DNA of 21,594 bases from Nitrospira sp. UBA5698 (GCA_002420115.1 DIHK01000070.1:21080-42673), one strand, 5' to 3'. Positions 14,209 to 21,286 are shown, counted from the stretch's first letter. The notes: generated by a model from the sequence alone, not told the origin. Translations and numbers: made by a program.

Positions 14209-14580
14209 ATGACACAGGTCATCCGGAGTGGGGCCTTTCTTCAGCAGTGCTGGTCAGTTCATCCCCTCTGTGTGACAGTCAAGCGCATGACAGAGGAGAA
14301 CGCGGTGGTCCTCCTCTGCAGTTCCTGCAAGTCGGCTCACCATCTCAGTATTGCGACCGTCGCCGCAATTGCCTCGTCGGCGCAGCAGGCGGCTGTAGAA
14401 GGGGCTCTCCGAGGCGAACCACCAGGGGAAGACTACCTCAAGGCCTGCGTCGCCTCCCATGCCGCGTCGCTCACCCTTCGGGAGATGGATGTGTTTCAGG
14501 ATCTGGTGCGGCTTCGTTGTGCCGACTGTCGGCGTCTGTACGACGTCACGGTCTTGGCTTTTGAAACGCGGCAAAAATAG
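14209..14580 (+). CDS. small protein with two CxxC knuckles
   Basis: A 123-residue protein with CSSC (C37, C40) and CADC (C104, C107), which together could hold one zinc as a split ribbon; both knuckles precede similar positions (CxxCxxxHHL, CxxCRRLYDV). The region between (about 45-100) is predicted helical, with an Ala-rich segment and acidic residues. There is no signal peptide. ATG 14209 with a weak GAGAAG upstream is the likely start; a TTG at 14182 and ATG 14287 are alternatives. The overlapping frame at 14166-14564 is Arg/Gly-rich and looks like a shadow. With the C4HC3 protein upstream it forms a pair of putative zinc proteins, perhaps one operon. Family not recognised. Confidence 0.65.
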   Translation: MTQVIRSGAFLQQCWSVHPLCVTVKRMTEENAVVLLCSSCKSAHHLSIATVAAIASSAQQAAVEGALRGEPPGEDYLKACVASHAASLTLREMDVFQDLVRLRCADCRRLYDVTVLAFETRQK

Positions 14581-14634
14581 CTGACTGCTGTCAAGTGATA
14601 GCCAGAATAGACCAGCTCATTCCTATGTGATGCG

Positions 14635-15255
14635 ATGCTTCAGTCACTTGCGTTCACTGATGATGAGACAACGTTGTTGGCGGATGCACAGTTGTTTCGA
14701 CGGAAAGCTGTGATCACCGGGAAGATCCGACGCATGCTCGAAGGGACGCACCGGGCGCTGCGAGCAGACCTTCCCGCTGTCATGCTCATGACCCCTCCCG
14801 GTTTTGACTCGAAGGCCCATCAGCTAGTAAAGGGGGAGCATCTGGAGGATTTTCCCTATCAGTATCTCGATTATCCCAAACACTTCCAGGGCGGGCATAC
14901 GTTCACGTTTCGTACGTTGGTCTGGTGGGGGCACTACGTGGTGTGTGCCCTGCTGTTGGAAGGCGGTGAGCTTCGTCAGTATAAGCAGCAGTTTCTTGGG
15001 CGGTTTCACCAAGTGGCGGGAAGAGGGTTGGAATTATCGCTGGCCCCGTCGCTCTGGGAGTGGAAGCGGGGAGAGGGCTATACCTTTCCGATCACGCACG
15101 ATCGAAAAGCTCAGATTGCCGCCATCGTGGCCGAGCGATCACTGATCAAGGTGTTACGGTGTTTTTCTTTTGAGGATGTGAACGTTCAGAACGGGCAGCT
15201 GTCTCACGTGGCCTGCGAGACCTTTCAGGCAATGCTCCCTATCGTCACTCGCTAA
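14635..15255 (+). CDS. conserved-looking soluble protein, family not recognised
   Basis: A 206-residue cytoplasmic-looking protein without signal peptide, membrane helix or known motif. It is well mixed in composition, with many aromatic residues (YQYLDYPKHFQGGHTFTFRTLVWWGHYV, cut here into its first and second halves around residues 76-103) and a mixed alpha/beta pattern, so it looks like a folded globular domain. Third codon positions are G/C-biased as in neighbouring genes. The ATG at 14635 has no clear ribosome-binding site. It is preceded by the CxxC protein (54-bp gap) and followed by the lipoprotein gene. I can assign no function. Confidence 0.75.
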   Translation: MLQSLAFTDDETTLLADAQLFRRKAVITGKIRRMLEGTHRALRADLPAVMLMTPPGFDSKAHQLVKGEHLEDFPYQYLDYPKHFQGGHTFTFRTLVWWGHYVVCALLLEGGELRQYKQQFLGRFHQVAGRGLELSLAPSLWEWKRGEGYTFPITHDRKAQIAAIVAERSLIKVLRCFSFEDVNVQNGQLSHVACETFQAMLPIVTR

Positions 15256-15338
15256 CCATGTAATCCTAATTGTCTCCGAGGCCTAACTTGGGTAGACTGT
15301 GCCCACTACTATGTCCCAACTTTGACAGGGAGGCGCCT

Positions 15339-15986
15339 GTGAAGCCATCGTCGTTGCGAGTTCTGGGCTGTGCCATCATGGTGGCGGCTATGCTGGCCGG
15401 TTGTCGGGGAACGGGAGAGGTACGGACTCTCGACTTACGTGAAAAGCTGCCAATGGTACAGGTGACCGACATCGAGCCAGTCAAGATCGTCATTGAACCC
15501 TTTGAGGATCGACGGACCGATAAGGCTCGGGTCGGGACACGCACACATCTGTGGGGAGGCACGACGTATTTCAATGTTCCGGGTGATCGACTTGCAGATA
15601 TGATCACGCAACGGCTTGCGGACCGATTGAAAACCCGAGGGTGGAACGATCGTGTCTGGAACGTACGCGTCGCTCCGGCCGGCGCAGTGCCCGATGCGGA
15701 CATCGTCATCACCGGACAGGTGCAAGATTTTTCGGCGAGCGCCAAGAGCCGGGTCTTTTCGACAGTGATTGAAACCAGCAGCCGCTTTCATGTGCAGGCA
15801 CAAAATCAGTCGGATCACAGCACCACCATTCGCAGAGTAGAAGGGGCCCGTTCGCGAACCGTCTTTTGGTTCAACAATGACGATGTGCAGGAGCAACTCT
15901 CCGCCACCTTGCGGGATGGAATCGAGCGACTGCTGGGCGACACGATGATCGAGCGTAAGGCGTTGAGGTCGGTCCGGCAGAAATGA
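15339..15986 (+). CDS. outer-envelope lipoprotein of unknown function
   Basis: A 215-residue lipoprotein. The GTG at 15339 is the start: GGGAGG lies 5-6 nt upstream and the signal peptide with lipobox (MLAGC, Cys22) begins there; a longer frame from 15270 would bury it. The mature part has the pattern of small periplasmic lipoproteins of the YajG / LPS-transport-auxiliary kind: IEPVKIVIEPFEDRR, then GTRTHLWGGTTYFNVPG, then a repeated DIVITGQVQDFSAS strand and a C-terminal amphipathic helix (LRDGIERLLG). No enzyme motif is seen. Lipidation should attach it to the periplasmic face of the inner or outer membrane. The stop is followed in the same frame by a kinase-like peptide (see findings). Confidence 0.85.
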   Translation: MKPSSLRVLGCAIMVAAMLAGCRGTGEVRTLDLREKLPMVQVTDIEPVKIVIEPFEDRRTDKARVGTRTHLWGGTTYFNVPGDRLADMITQRLADRLKTRGWNDRVWNVRVAPAGAVPDADIVITGQVQDFSASAKSRVFSTVIETSSRFHVQAQNQSDHSTTIRRVEGARSRTVFWFNNDDVQEQLSATLRDGIERLLGDTMIERKALRSVRQK

Positions 15987-16084
15987 GCGGGTGGAACTTC
16001 CATCGAATCCGATGGAGGAGATGCGGGCGTCGGTGTGCGAATCGTGCTGCCTCTGATCTCGGGGCGCACTAAAGGAAATGATCC

Positions 16085-17146
16085 GTGCGAGAGCGGCGGT
16101 GGGAAACGACGACGCCATTGAGTTTTCAGCACGCGCTCGCAGTCGGGGAACGGCTGGCGGCTCTGGGATTGAAACCAGTCTCGCCGGCCCAGGACGTCAT
16201 CTGTTACGTCGAGGAATGGACGGTTCCGTCTCTCGATGCCGTCGATCAGCTTGATCCGTGGGCGACGGAAGATGTCACCCTGATCCATGTGCGGGAGGGG
16301 TGGCGCGGGGATTTCTTTCTCCTGTCCGGTGCCTATCATACGGTTTACCAGCGTCATCAAGACATCGGGACCTATTGCTCCATCAGTCATCCTTGGCGCA
16401 TTCGAGAACGCCTAAGATTTCACGAGCCGCGCGCGATGTGCTGGATCGGATTTCGCCATGCCCATTCGTTCATTCGAATCCGGCTTCAAACAAGCCACGT
16501 CATCACCCCAGGGGAAACGCGGGGTGATACGGACCGGATGCGATGGCTGGACGAGCGGCGAGCGGCATTTCTGGAAGCGATCACCCTTCTGGATCTCCCG
16601 ATCGAAACCTACGTAGAGAAGGAGGCGGTCGTCCTGCGGCCCGCTGATGCATCTTTTCCGTTCTTCTGCTCATGGCCCGATGCTTTTGGCCCCTGCCAAT
16701 TTGAGTATAATACGTCCGATGCGTTTGAATTTCTCGTCCCGTCCAGCAAGCTCGCAGAGACATTCCATCCTGAACCGGCCGGGGTTCGAGCCTATCTGAC
16801 GGGGTTTTCCGAAGCGGCATTGGCTGAGTTCCAAGCCATTGAGCCAAGCCCGCGGCTGATGTATCGATGCTCGGTCCACTGCCCGCTGGATGAACTTCCT
16901 GAGATATTAACTGCCATCAAGCCTGATGGGGTCCTCTACGCTACGCTCTGTGAGTTTCAAACACAGACGCTCTTACCTGACCGTGGCGATGCCTCCGCGA
17001 TCATCGGTATTGTCGGGGGGCATGAACTGTTCAAGGTGGAAGTGCGTCTCAACCAAGCACCACTCCCAGAGGACGACATGGCACCCTGGTTGGAACGAGT
17101 GATCGGGCATCCAGTCGTGTATGCGCCGCTGCCTGCCTTTGTATGA
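16085..17146 (+). CDS. large unrecognised soluble protein
   Basis: A 353-residue protein with no signal peptide or membrane segment. It is rich in aromatic residues and His/Cys (FRHAHSF, YRCSVHCPLDELPEIL), looks globular, and has no motif I recognise. The start is a GTG at 16085 with AGGA about 8 nt upstream; the ATG at 16078 is in another frame that gives an Arg/Ala-rich shadow. The C-terminal half (about 260-353) contains a strand-helix-strand pattern ending VIGHPVVYAPLPAF. Codon use is like the neighbours. It follows the lipoprotein gene by 98 bp. Function cannot be assigned. Confidence 0.75.
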   Translation: MRERRWETTTPLSFQHALAVGERLAALGLKPVSPAQDVICYVEEWTVPSLDAVDQLDPWATEDVTLIHVREGWRGDFFLLSGAYHTVYQRHQDIGTYCSISHPWRIRERLRFHEPRAMCWIGFRHAHSFIRIRLQTSHVITPGETRGDTDRMRWLDERRAAFLEAITLLDLPIETYVEKEAVVLRPADASFPFFCSWPDAFGPCQFEYNTSDAFEFLVPSSKLAETFHPEPAGVRAYLTGFSEAALAEFQAIEPSPRLMYRCSVHCPLDELPEILTAIKPDGVLYATLCEFQTQTLLPDRGDASAIIGIVGGHELFKVEVRLNQAPLPEDDMAPWLERVIGHPVVYAPLPAFV

Positions 17147-17486
17147 CGGCTTACTCAAAAAAGCCTCCAATTGCGTGCTCGCATCGATTCATGCGCGTGA
17201 AATGTATCTCGCCCTTCGATAGAACTCAGGGCCGTGAGTATGTCGAACGGTGAAGCGTCGTTCGCTTGCGAAATACGAGATATGAACAACGAGGCACGAG
17301 GCTGCGGCTTTGGTCGGTGAAAGTCACGTCTCGGACTTCGGTGAGCTCAGTCGAGCCGCGCGCTGGGGTTGGGCGGATGAGATGGTGACCGTGTTGAGCA
17401 TCCGCGCATCCGCTTCTGGCATAGTGTAGGCTTCCGCACGATTCAGTAGTATCGAACAATCGAACGAGATTTCGCACAGTAGCGGC
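17147..17486. repeat. intergenic region with degenerate repeat copies
   Basis: No gene is visible in these 340 bp. Two degenerate copies of a TTCGA...CTCAG...-type dispersed repeat are present: GCCCTTCGATAGAACTCAGG and onward (17211-17232, with GCCCT/AGGGC arms) and CTTCGGTGAGCTCAGTCGAG (17336-17355). A third occurs at 19478-19500. A loose run of ACGAG units lies near 17270-17300. Confidence 0.5.
17417..17432 (+). promoter_or_regulatory. weak sigma-54-like element
   Basis: TGGCATAGTGTAGGCT has GG and GC 10 bp apart and a good -24 box, but the -12 box (AGGCT) departs from TTGCT. It lies 54 bp before the DUF2914 gene. It may be chance. Confidence 0.25.
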
Positions 17487-18596
17487 ATGAGTCCTCTGAC
17501 CAAGGTTCAGTCTCTTCTCACAAAACCGTTCATGCCGGCTGTGTTCTTCCTCTCCGGCGTGACGTACGATACGCTGACGCTCACGCGTATTGACCGGCTT
17601 CAAGATAACTTAATCCTCCTGCTGTATCTTGCCATGCTTGGAGCCTTGATTGTGCTGACAGGTCGGGTCGGAATGGAGTCTCCGCCGGATCCTGAACAGC
17701 GTGCGGCATCCTCTCCCTTCATGCGCTGGGTGTTGGAGAGCCGTCCGTACTATCCCATGGCCAGCCAGTTTCTGTTAGGCAGCCTCTTCAGTGCCTACAC
17801 GATTTTCTATTCACGCAGTGCCACCTTCTCCGGCACCGCAGTGTTCTTTACCCTCCTGATCATGCTCTTAGTGGCCAATGAGTTCTTGCGTGACCGGCTT
17901 TCGAATCTTCGATTGCTTGTCAGTCTCTACGCGGTGGTCTGCTTTGCGTTCTTCACGTTTTTCTTGCCCGTGATTACCGGCTACATGAATGTGGCAATTT
18001 TTGTGGTCGGGGCGATGCTGAGTGTCGCGGTGATTTTACGCGTGGCCCAGTTGATCTATCGAAACAATCCAGATCGATCGCGGGAGGAAGGCATCGGCGT
18101 GACCGTTCCTGCTGCGGCGCTGATCGGAGTGCTTGTCGGGTTTTATTTTTTAAATTGGATTCCCCCCGTGCCGCTCTCGCTGAAGTTCGGTGGGATCTAT
18201 CACGATGTCAAGCGACCCGGAGACCAATTCGAATTAGCCTTTGAAAGACAGTGGTATGAGTTTTGGAAACGATCGGATACCACGTTTCCTTCGAACACGC
18301 CGATCTATTGCTTCACCGCCGTGTTCGCCCCGGTCGACCTCAATACCACGATTTATCATCACTGGTACTATCGGGCTCATGGCAGCCGGCCTTTTTCCCA
18401 TGCAGATAAGATTCCACTCAAGATATCAGGGGGGCGCGAGGGAGGCTATCGAGCCTATAGCTTCAAGCAACGTCTTGATCCAGGCGATTGGCGGGTGGAT
18501 GTTGAAGCGGGAGACGGTCGCATCCTTGGACGGGTGTCAGTCACGGTAGTGGACCAAGGTGAGACACAGCCAACGCTGGCGACCATTTCCTACTGA
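17487..18596 (+). CDS. polytopic membrane protein with C-terminal DUF2914 domain
   Basis: A 369-residue protein with about seven transmembrane segments in the first 230 residues (for example 41-58, 94-108, 115-132, 145-160, 163-181 and 208-226) followed by a soluble domain. That domain (about 275-360) shows the DUF2914 landmarks: CFTAVFAPVDLNTTIYHHWYY cut at its ends, SGGREGGYRAYS, and DPGDWRVDVEAGDGRILGRV. The function of this family is unknown; the domain would lie in the periplasm or cytoplasm depending on helix count. The ATG at 17487 lacks a strong ribosome-binding site. The FKBP gene follows after 6 bp, so the three genes to 19372 probably form an operon. Confidence 0.85.
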   Translation: MSPLTKVQSLLTKPFMPAVFFLSGVTYDTLTLTRIDRLQDNLILLLYLAMLGALIVLTGRVGMESPPDPEQRAASSPFMRWVLESRPYYPMASQFLLGSLFSAYTIFYSRSATFSGTAVFFTLLIMLLVANEFLRDRLSNLRLLVSLYAVVCFAFFTFFLPVITGYMNVAIFVVGAMLSVAVILRVAQLIYRNNPDRSREEGIGVTVPAAALIGVLVGFYFLNWIPPVPLSLKFGGIYHDVKRPGDQFELAFERQWYEFWKRSDTTFPSNTPIYCFTAVFAPVDLNTTIYHHWYYRAHGSRPFSHADKIPLKISGGREGGYRAYSFKQRLDPGDWRVDVEAGDGRILGRVSVTVVDQGETQPTLATISY

Positions 18597-18605
18597 GGCT
18601 CTGTG

Positions 18606-19013
18606 ATGAAACGACTCAGCGGCCTGAGGTTGCTCGACGAGGAAGAGGGGGAGGGGCGTGAGGCCCAACAAGGCGATCACGTCATCTATAACTCTCGAAT
18701 TTTTCTGAACAAAGGCGAAGAGGTGAAGATTCAGGAGGAGCAGATCAGGTCTCTGCCCAAGGACGTGTTTCGAGTCGTCGACGATACCCTCTTGCTTAAC
18801 CACACAATTCGGCTTGGTAGCCGTCAGACGATTGCTGGCGTAGAACACGCGCTACTAGGCATGAAAGTCGGCGGGTATCGGAGGGTTCGCATCAGCCCAC
18901 ATCTGGCTTATCGTGACAAAGGCGTCCCGGGGTTTATTCCGGCTGATGCGGTACTGGTGGTCGAAGTCTGGTTGCGCGCCATAGTGGGAGAGGGTACAGT
19001 GATGCTTCCATGA
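18606..19013 (+). CDS. FKBP-type peptidyl-prolyl isomerase domain protein
   Basis: A 135-residue single-domain protein without a signal peptide, hence cytoplasmic as written. The C-terminal two thirds carry FKBP landmarks in order: GDHVIYNSRIFLNKGEEV (first strand and bulge), IRLGSRQTIAGVEHALLGMKVGGYRRVRIS (the RQTIAG-LxGMKxGxxR core), and a closing PADAVLVVEVWL strand. Aromatic active-site residues of classical FKBP12 are only partly kept, so isomerase activity is uncertain. ATG 18606 is preferred; a GTG directly before it (18603) adds one residue. It begins 9 bp after the DUF2914 gene and overlaps the DUF1499 gene by 4 bp (ATGA), which indicates translational coupling. Confidence 0.85.
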   Translation: MKRLSGLRLLDEEEGEGREAQQGDHVIYNSRIFLNKGEEVKIQEEQIRSLPKDVFRVVDDTLLLNHTIRLGSRQTIAGVEHALLGMKVGGYRRVRISPHLAYRDKGVPGFIPADAVLVVEVWLRAIVGEGTVMLP

Positions 19014-19372
19014 GCGAACGAACCTTGTCTGCATGTCCCTCAAGCCCCAATTGTGTCTCGACTCAGGCGACTGATGAGACGCATGCCATTGCGCCGTTTC
19101 GGTACAAGAAATCTCGGGTCGAAGCAAAGGAGGCTTTGAAGGCGGTCATAGCGAGTTTGCCCCGTGCCACACTCATTGAAGAAGATGAGGCCTACCTCCA
19201 TTATGAGTTCACCAGTCTCCTGCTTCGGTTTGTCGATGATATCGAGTTTGTTCTCGACGAGACGACCAAGACCATTCAGTTTCGTTCAGCATCCCGGACG
19301 GGGTATAGCGATCTTGGAGTCAACCGTCGGCGTATGGAGCAAGTGCGGACGTTGGTATTGGGAAAAATTTAA
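19010..19372 (+). CDS. DUF1499 family protein
   Basis: A 120-residue protein with the family's N-terminal signature LSACPSSPNCVST (6-18) and the C-terminal RSASRTGYSDLGVNRRRMEQ (about 92-111), both characteristic of DUF1499 (PF07386). Between them lies an alpha/beta region with LHYEFTSLLLRFVDDIEF. Function is not established; members often follow other envelope or stress genes. The usual membrane anchor is missing, so this is a short soluble member. The ATG overlaps the FKBP stop (ATGA). No terminator is evident after the gene. Confidence 0.9.
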   Translation: MSERTLSACPSSPNCVSTQATDETHAIAPFRYKKSRVEAKEALKAVIASLPRATLIEEDEAYLHYEFTSLLLRFVDDIEFVLDETTKTIQFRSASRTGYSDLGVNRRRMEQVRTLVLGKI

Positions 19373-19524
19373 CCGGCATTGTTTCCGAACGCTTCTGCTA
19401 CCCTGGCCGACTCGTCTTTCGTATCCTCGACATACTCCGTCAAGTATGCTCTGGTTTCCCCTGTCGCCATAACCTCACCCTTCGACTCTGCTCGGGGCCC
19501 TGATCCAGTTGAAGGGCCACGAAT

Positions 19525-19540
19525 TGGTATGGGTAATGCT
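19525..19540 (+). promoter_or_regulatory. weak sigma-54-like element
   Basis: TGGTATGGGTAATGCT has GG and GC exactly 10 bp apart but two changes in the -24 box and one in the -12 box. It precedes the doubtful small frame at 19620 by about 80 bp. Confidence 0.25.
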
Positions 19541-19619
19541 GACTAGTGTTTCAGGAACGTTTCAGACTGCTGTTACCTTCTTGCAATGGTAATGGAACAT
19601 GGAACCAGGAGACATGGCG

Positions 19620-19811
19620 ATGGGATTTAAGCACAAGTTTTCAGGTGTCGAGGTTGGTTGGAAGGAGCGATTACAGCGCGGGGGGCTATGGAACCGTGTA
19701 TGGCTTGTCGAACGGTTGCATAATCGTTTCTGTGCCGACCTGGGCAGAAGAGGTCTTCCGATAGCCCCGTCCATTTGCATCGCGCTGAATAGCTCTCTGT
19801 TCGTTGAGTAA
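19620..19811 (+). CDS. doubtful small basic protein
   Basis: A 63-residue frame starting MGFKHKFSGVEVGWKERLQR, with Arg/Lys and Trp-rich N-terminal half and a hydrophobic C-terminus. Points in favour: AGGAG about 9 nt before the ATG at 19620, a sigma-54-like element upstream, and a stem-loop (19821-19845, CCGG-TCTAA arms with one bulge) just after the stop. Points against: no clear codon bias and an overlapping open frame (19546-19764). It lies in an otherwise gene-free stretch (19373-20018) that also contains one repeat copy (19478-19500). I do not recognise it. Confidence 0.3.
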   Translation: MGFKHKFSGVEVGWKERLQRGGLWNRVWLVERLHNRFCADLGRRGLPIAPSICIALNSSLFVE

Positions 19812-20006
19812 GGGGGCCGTCCGGTTCTAATCGGAGTTAGACCGGAATCAAGCTTCGAGCGGCTTCGGACTGTCTGGACTGGGGTACGCGTGAGATATTG
19901 TCACCAGGGAGGCGATGCACGCTGGGGGCTCACGGGTGTATGGAGGTGCCGATTCCGTCTAGGCAGAACCTGCGAACTTCAATGCCATGAAATGAAAATG
20001 TCAAAT

Positions 20007-20028
20007 AAAGTCATGTGGTTATGACTTT
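20007..20028 (-). terminator. hairpin at the end of the zinc-ribbon gene
   Basis: AAAGTCAT (20007-20014) pairs with ATGACTTT (20021-20028) around a 6-nt loop. It includes the stop codon of the minus-strand gene, and TATTTG follows. It may be a weak terminator. Confidence 0.4.
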
Positions 20029-20183
20029 GATGTCAGACGGCGAGTGTGCTGGAAAATGCACTTTGGGCAGGTGTAATGAATAAACTGTTTTCCCCCGACC
20101 AGCCGTTTGGTCATGATCACTTTGCACCAGGTGCAGAGACGATCAGGCAACTCAATTCGAGGTACGTCTGAAGTAGAGACCAT
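20019..20183 (-). CDS. 54-residue zinc-ribbon protein
   Basis: A small protein with two CxxC knuckles, CTWC (C17, C20) and CPKC (C39, C42), separated by 18 residues, the layout of a classical zinc ribbon; a basic C-terminus (HTRRLTSKS) follows. Zinc or nucleic-acid binding is the likely property, but no family is recognised. ATG 20183 is chosen over a TTG at 20219. AGGAAG lies about 10 nt upstream, yet the promoter at 20191-20219 would start transcription at or next to the ATG, so the ribosome-binding site might be unused. It is divergent from the SpeD-like gene. Confidence 0.6.
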   Translation of the reverse strand: MVSTSDVPRIELPDRLCTWCKVIMTKRLVGGKQFIHYTCPKCIFQHTRRLTSKS

Positions 20184-20190
20184 AGTGCCT

Positions 20191-20219
20191 ATTCTTCCTG
20201 AGCGTTGAGACCTTGTCAA
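20191..20219 (-). promoter_or_regulatory. sigma-70 type promoter, possibly leaderless
   Basis: On the minus strand a perfect TTGACA (20214-20219) is followed after 17 bp by AAGAAT (20191-20196, four of six consensus bases). Only 7 bp separate the -10 box from the ATG at 20183, so the transcript would have almost no leader. Confidence 0.4.
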
Positions 20220-20288
20220 CTAATCGATGATGGTCTTCCTGCCGGAGCCAAAATATTCTTTATCATCCCATACGATCGGAAAAAAACA

Positions 20289-20319
20289 TGGTATAGTTCA
20301 CGCATGACAGCTTCTGTCA
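20289..20319 (+). promoter_or_regulatory. extended -10 promoter and early stem-loop before the SpeD-like gene
   Basis: TGGTATAGT (20289-20297) is an extended -10 box without a recognisable -35. Transcription would start near 20304, directly at the perfect stem TGACAG/CTGTCA (20305-20310 with 20314-20319). The stem could be an operator or a 5' mRNA hairpin. About 50 nt of leader, with AAAGGG about 11 nt before the ATG, follow. Confidence 0.4.
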
Positions 20320-20353
20320 CTTCAACCTTCTTACAGAAAGGGAACCCCCCTCT

Positions 20354-20794
20354 ATGAGTACCTCGGCTAGTTCCGAGTCCACGATCTTACCATCCACTGC
20401 CCCTGAGGCTGCTGCCCGTCCTATCCAGGATATGGTGGGAAGCGGCAAAGCCTGGGGACTCTGCACCGCTGTTGACCTCCACGATTGCAATCCTGAGCTA
20501 ATTCGAGATGCTGAATATATCAAGCGCTATGTCGTCGAGCTCTGCGAACTTATCGACATGAAACGTTTTGGCGAATGTCAGGTCGTCGATTTTGGCGATG
20601 GGCCTGTAGCAGGCTATTCGATGGTGCAGCTGATTTCCACGTCTTTGATCAGCGGCCATTTTGCCAACGCCACCAACCATGCCTACCTCGACATTTTCAG
20701 CTGCAAGGGCTACGACCCCGCGGTCGTCGAATCCTTCTCGAAGGAATTTTTCGGCGCGCGCCGGAGCATGGCGACAGCCACACTCCGCTACTAA
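20354..20794 (+). CDS. SpeD-like (S-adenosylmethionine decarboxylase family) protein
   Basis: A 146-residue protein of the pyruvoyl-dependent SpeD fold. Typical SpeD is made as a proenzyme that cleaves itself before a Ser to form the pyruvoyl cofactor and then decarboxylates S-adenosylmethionine for spermidine synthesis. The catalytic trio is kept with the exact spacing of the bacterial enzyme (Ser63-His68-Cys83): Ser97 in STSLISGHF, His102 and Cys117 in DIFSC. However the cleavage motif is TS rather than ES, and the HTWPE segment is replaced by HFANAT, so substrate and processing may differ; relatives with other decarboxylase activities are known. The N-terminus (1-30) is Ser/Ala-rich and disordered-looking. 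No polyamine gene is adjacent. ATG 20354 follows AAAGGG by about 11 nt. Confidence 0.8.
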   Translation: MSTSASSESTILPSTAPEAAARPIQDMVGSGKAWGLCTAVDLHDCNPELIRDAEYIKRYVVELCELIDMKRFGECQVVDFGDGPVAGYSMVQLISTSLISGHFANATNHAYLDIFSCKGYDPAVVESFSKEFFGARRSMATATLRY

Positions 20795-20817
20795 TCGCTC
20801 GCTGAAAGGCCTGTGCG

Positions 20818-20857
20818 TGGGGGCCGCGGACCCGTGGCCCCCATTGCCGCTAGCGGC
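20818..20857 (+). repeat. two GC-rich hairpins between the SpeD-like and SCP2 genes
   Basis: TGGGGGCCGCG (20818-20828) pairs with CGTGGCCCCCA (20833-20843) with one G-T pair and a 4-nt loop; next to it lies the perfect 12-bp palindrome GCCGCTAGCGGC (20846-20857). No T-run follows, so it may slow transcription or protect an mRNA end rather than terminate. Confidence 0.5.
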
Positions 20858-20877
20858 GAACCTCCTGCTGACGATTC

Positions 20878-21213
20878 ATGAAACCCACGACCATCGCCGA
20901 GTTTTTCCAACTGTTGCCGGCCTCGCTCGATCGCGATGCCGCCGAAGATGTGACGGTTGTCTATCAATTCGATTTGAGCGGCGCCCAGGGCGGGCAGTAC
21001 TCGGTACAGGTGAAGGACGGGGCCTGTTCGGTGCAGCCGGGGACGCACGCCGACCCGCACGTCACGATCTCCATGGCCGGCGATGATTGTCTGAAGTTGC
21101 TCAACGGCAAGCTCAATGTTCCGGCCAGCGTGATGACCGGCCGCCTCCGCGTGAGCGGCGACATGGGCCTGGCCATGCAGCTCAAATCGCTGTTTCCTAC
21201 CCTCGGCTCCTGA
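20878..21213 (+). CDS. SCP2 sterol-carrier domain protein
   Basis: A 111-residue single-domain cytoplasmic protein matching SCP2 (PF02036), a small alpha/beta fold with a hydrophobic tunnel that binds lipids. Visible landmarks are the start helix (IAEFFQLLPASLD), the strand pair VTVVYQFDLSG-x5-YSVQVKDGACSV, then PHVTISMAGDDCLKLLNGKLNV and the closing GRLRVSGDMGLAMQLKSLFP. This is the full domain with no fusion. Bound ligand unknown; with hopanoid and carotenoid genes in the same chromosome region an isoprenoid is conceivable, but that is speculation. No strong ribosome-binding site precedes the ATG at 20878. Confidence 0.9.
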   Translation: MKPTTIAEFFQLLPASLDRDAAEDVTVVYQFDLSGAQGGQYSVQVKDGACSVQPGTHADPHVTISMAGDDCLKLLNGKLNVPASVMTGRLRVSGDMGLAMQLKSLFPTLGS

Positions 21214-21253
21214 TCATCCGTTCGCCGTTCGTCGCCGTGGCGCAGTGATTGCC

Positions 21254-21286
21254 GGACAGGCGAGCCCCGCTTGACGGCTCTTGTCC
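21254..21286 (+). terminator. stem-loop after the SCP2 gene
   Basis: GGACA (21254-21258) and GAGCC (21262-21266) pair with TGTCC (21282-21286) and GGCTC (21276-21280), a stem with a small internal loop and a 9-nt loop. Only CTCTCTG follows, so terminator strength is doubtful. Confidence 0.35.

Noticed and set aside
14166..14564. Overlapping plus-strand frame at the CxxC protein
   Set aside because: Arg/Gly/Ser-rich product without a ribosome-binding site; the frame at 14209-14580 has paired CxxC motifs and better composition.
15435..16390. Two long minus-strand frames across the lipoprotein and the following gene
   Set aside because: Both are antisense to genes with clear starts and export or ribosome-binding signals; the products are not protein-like.
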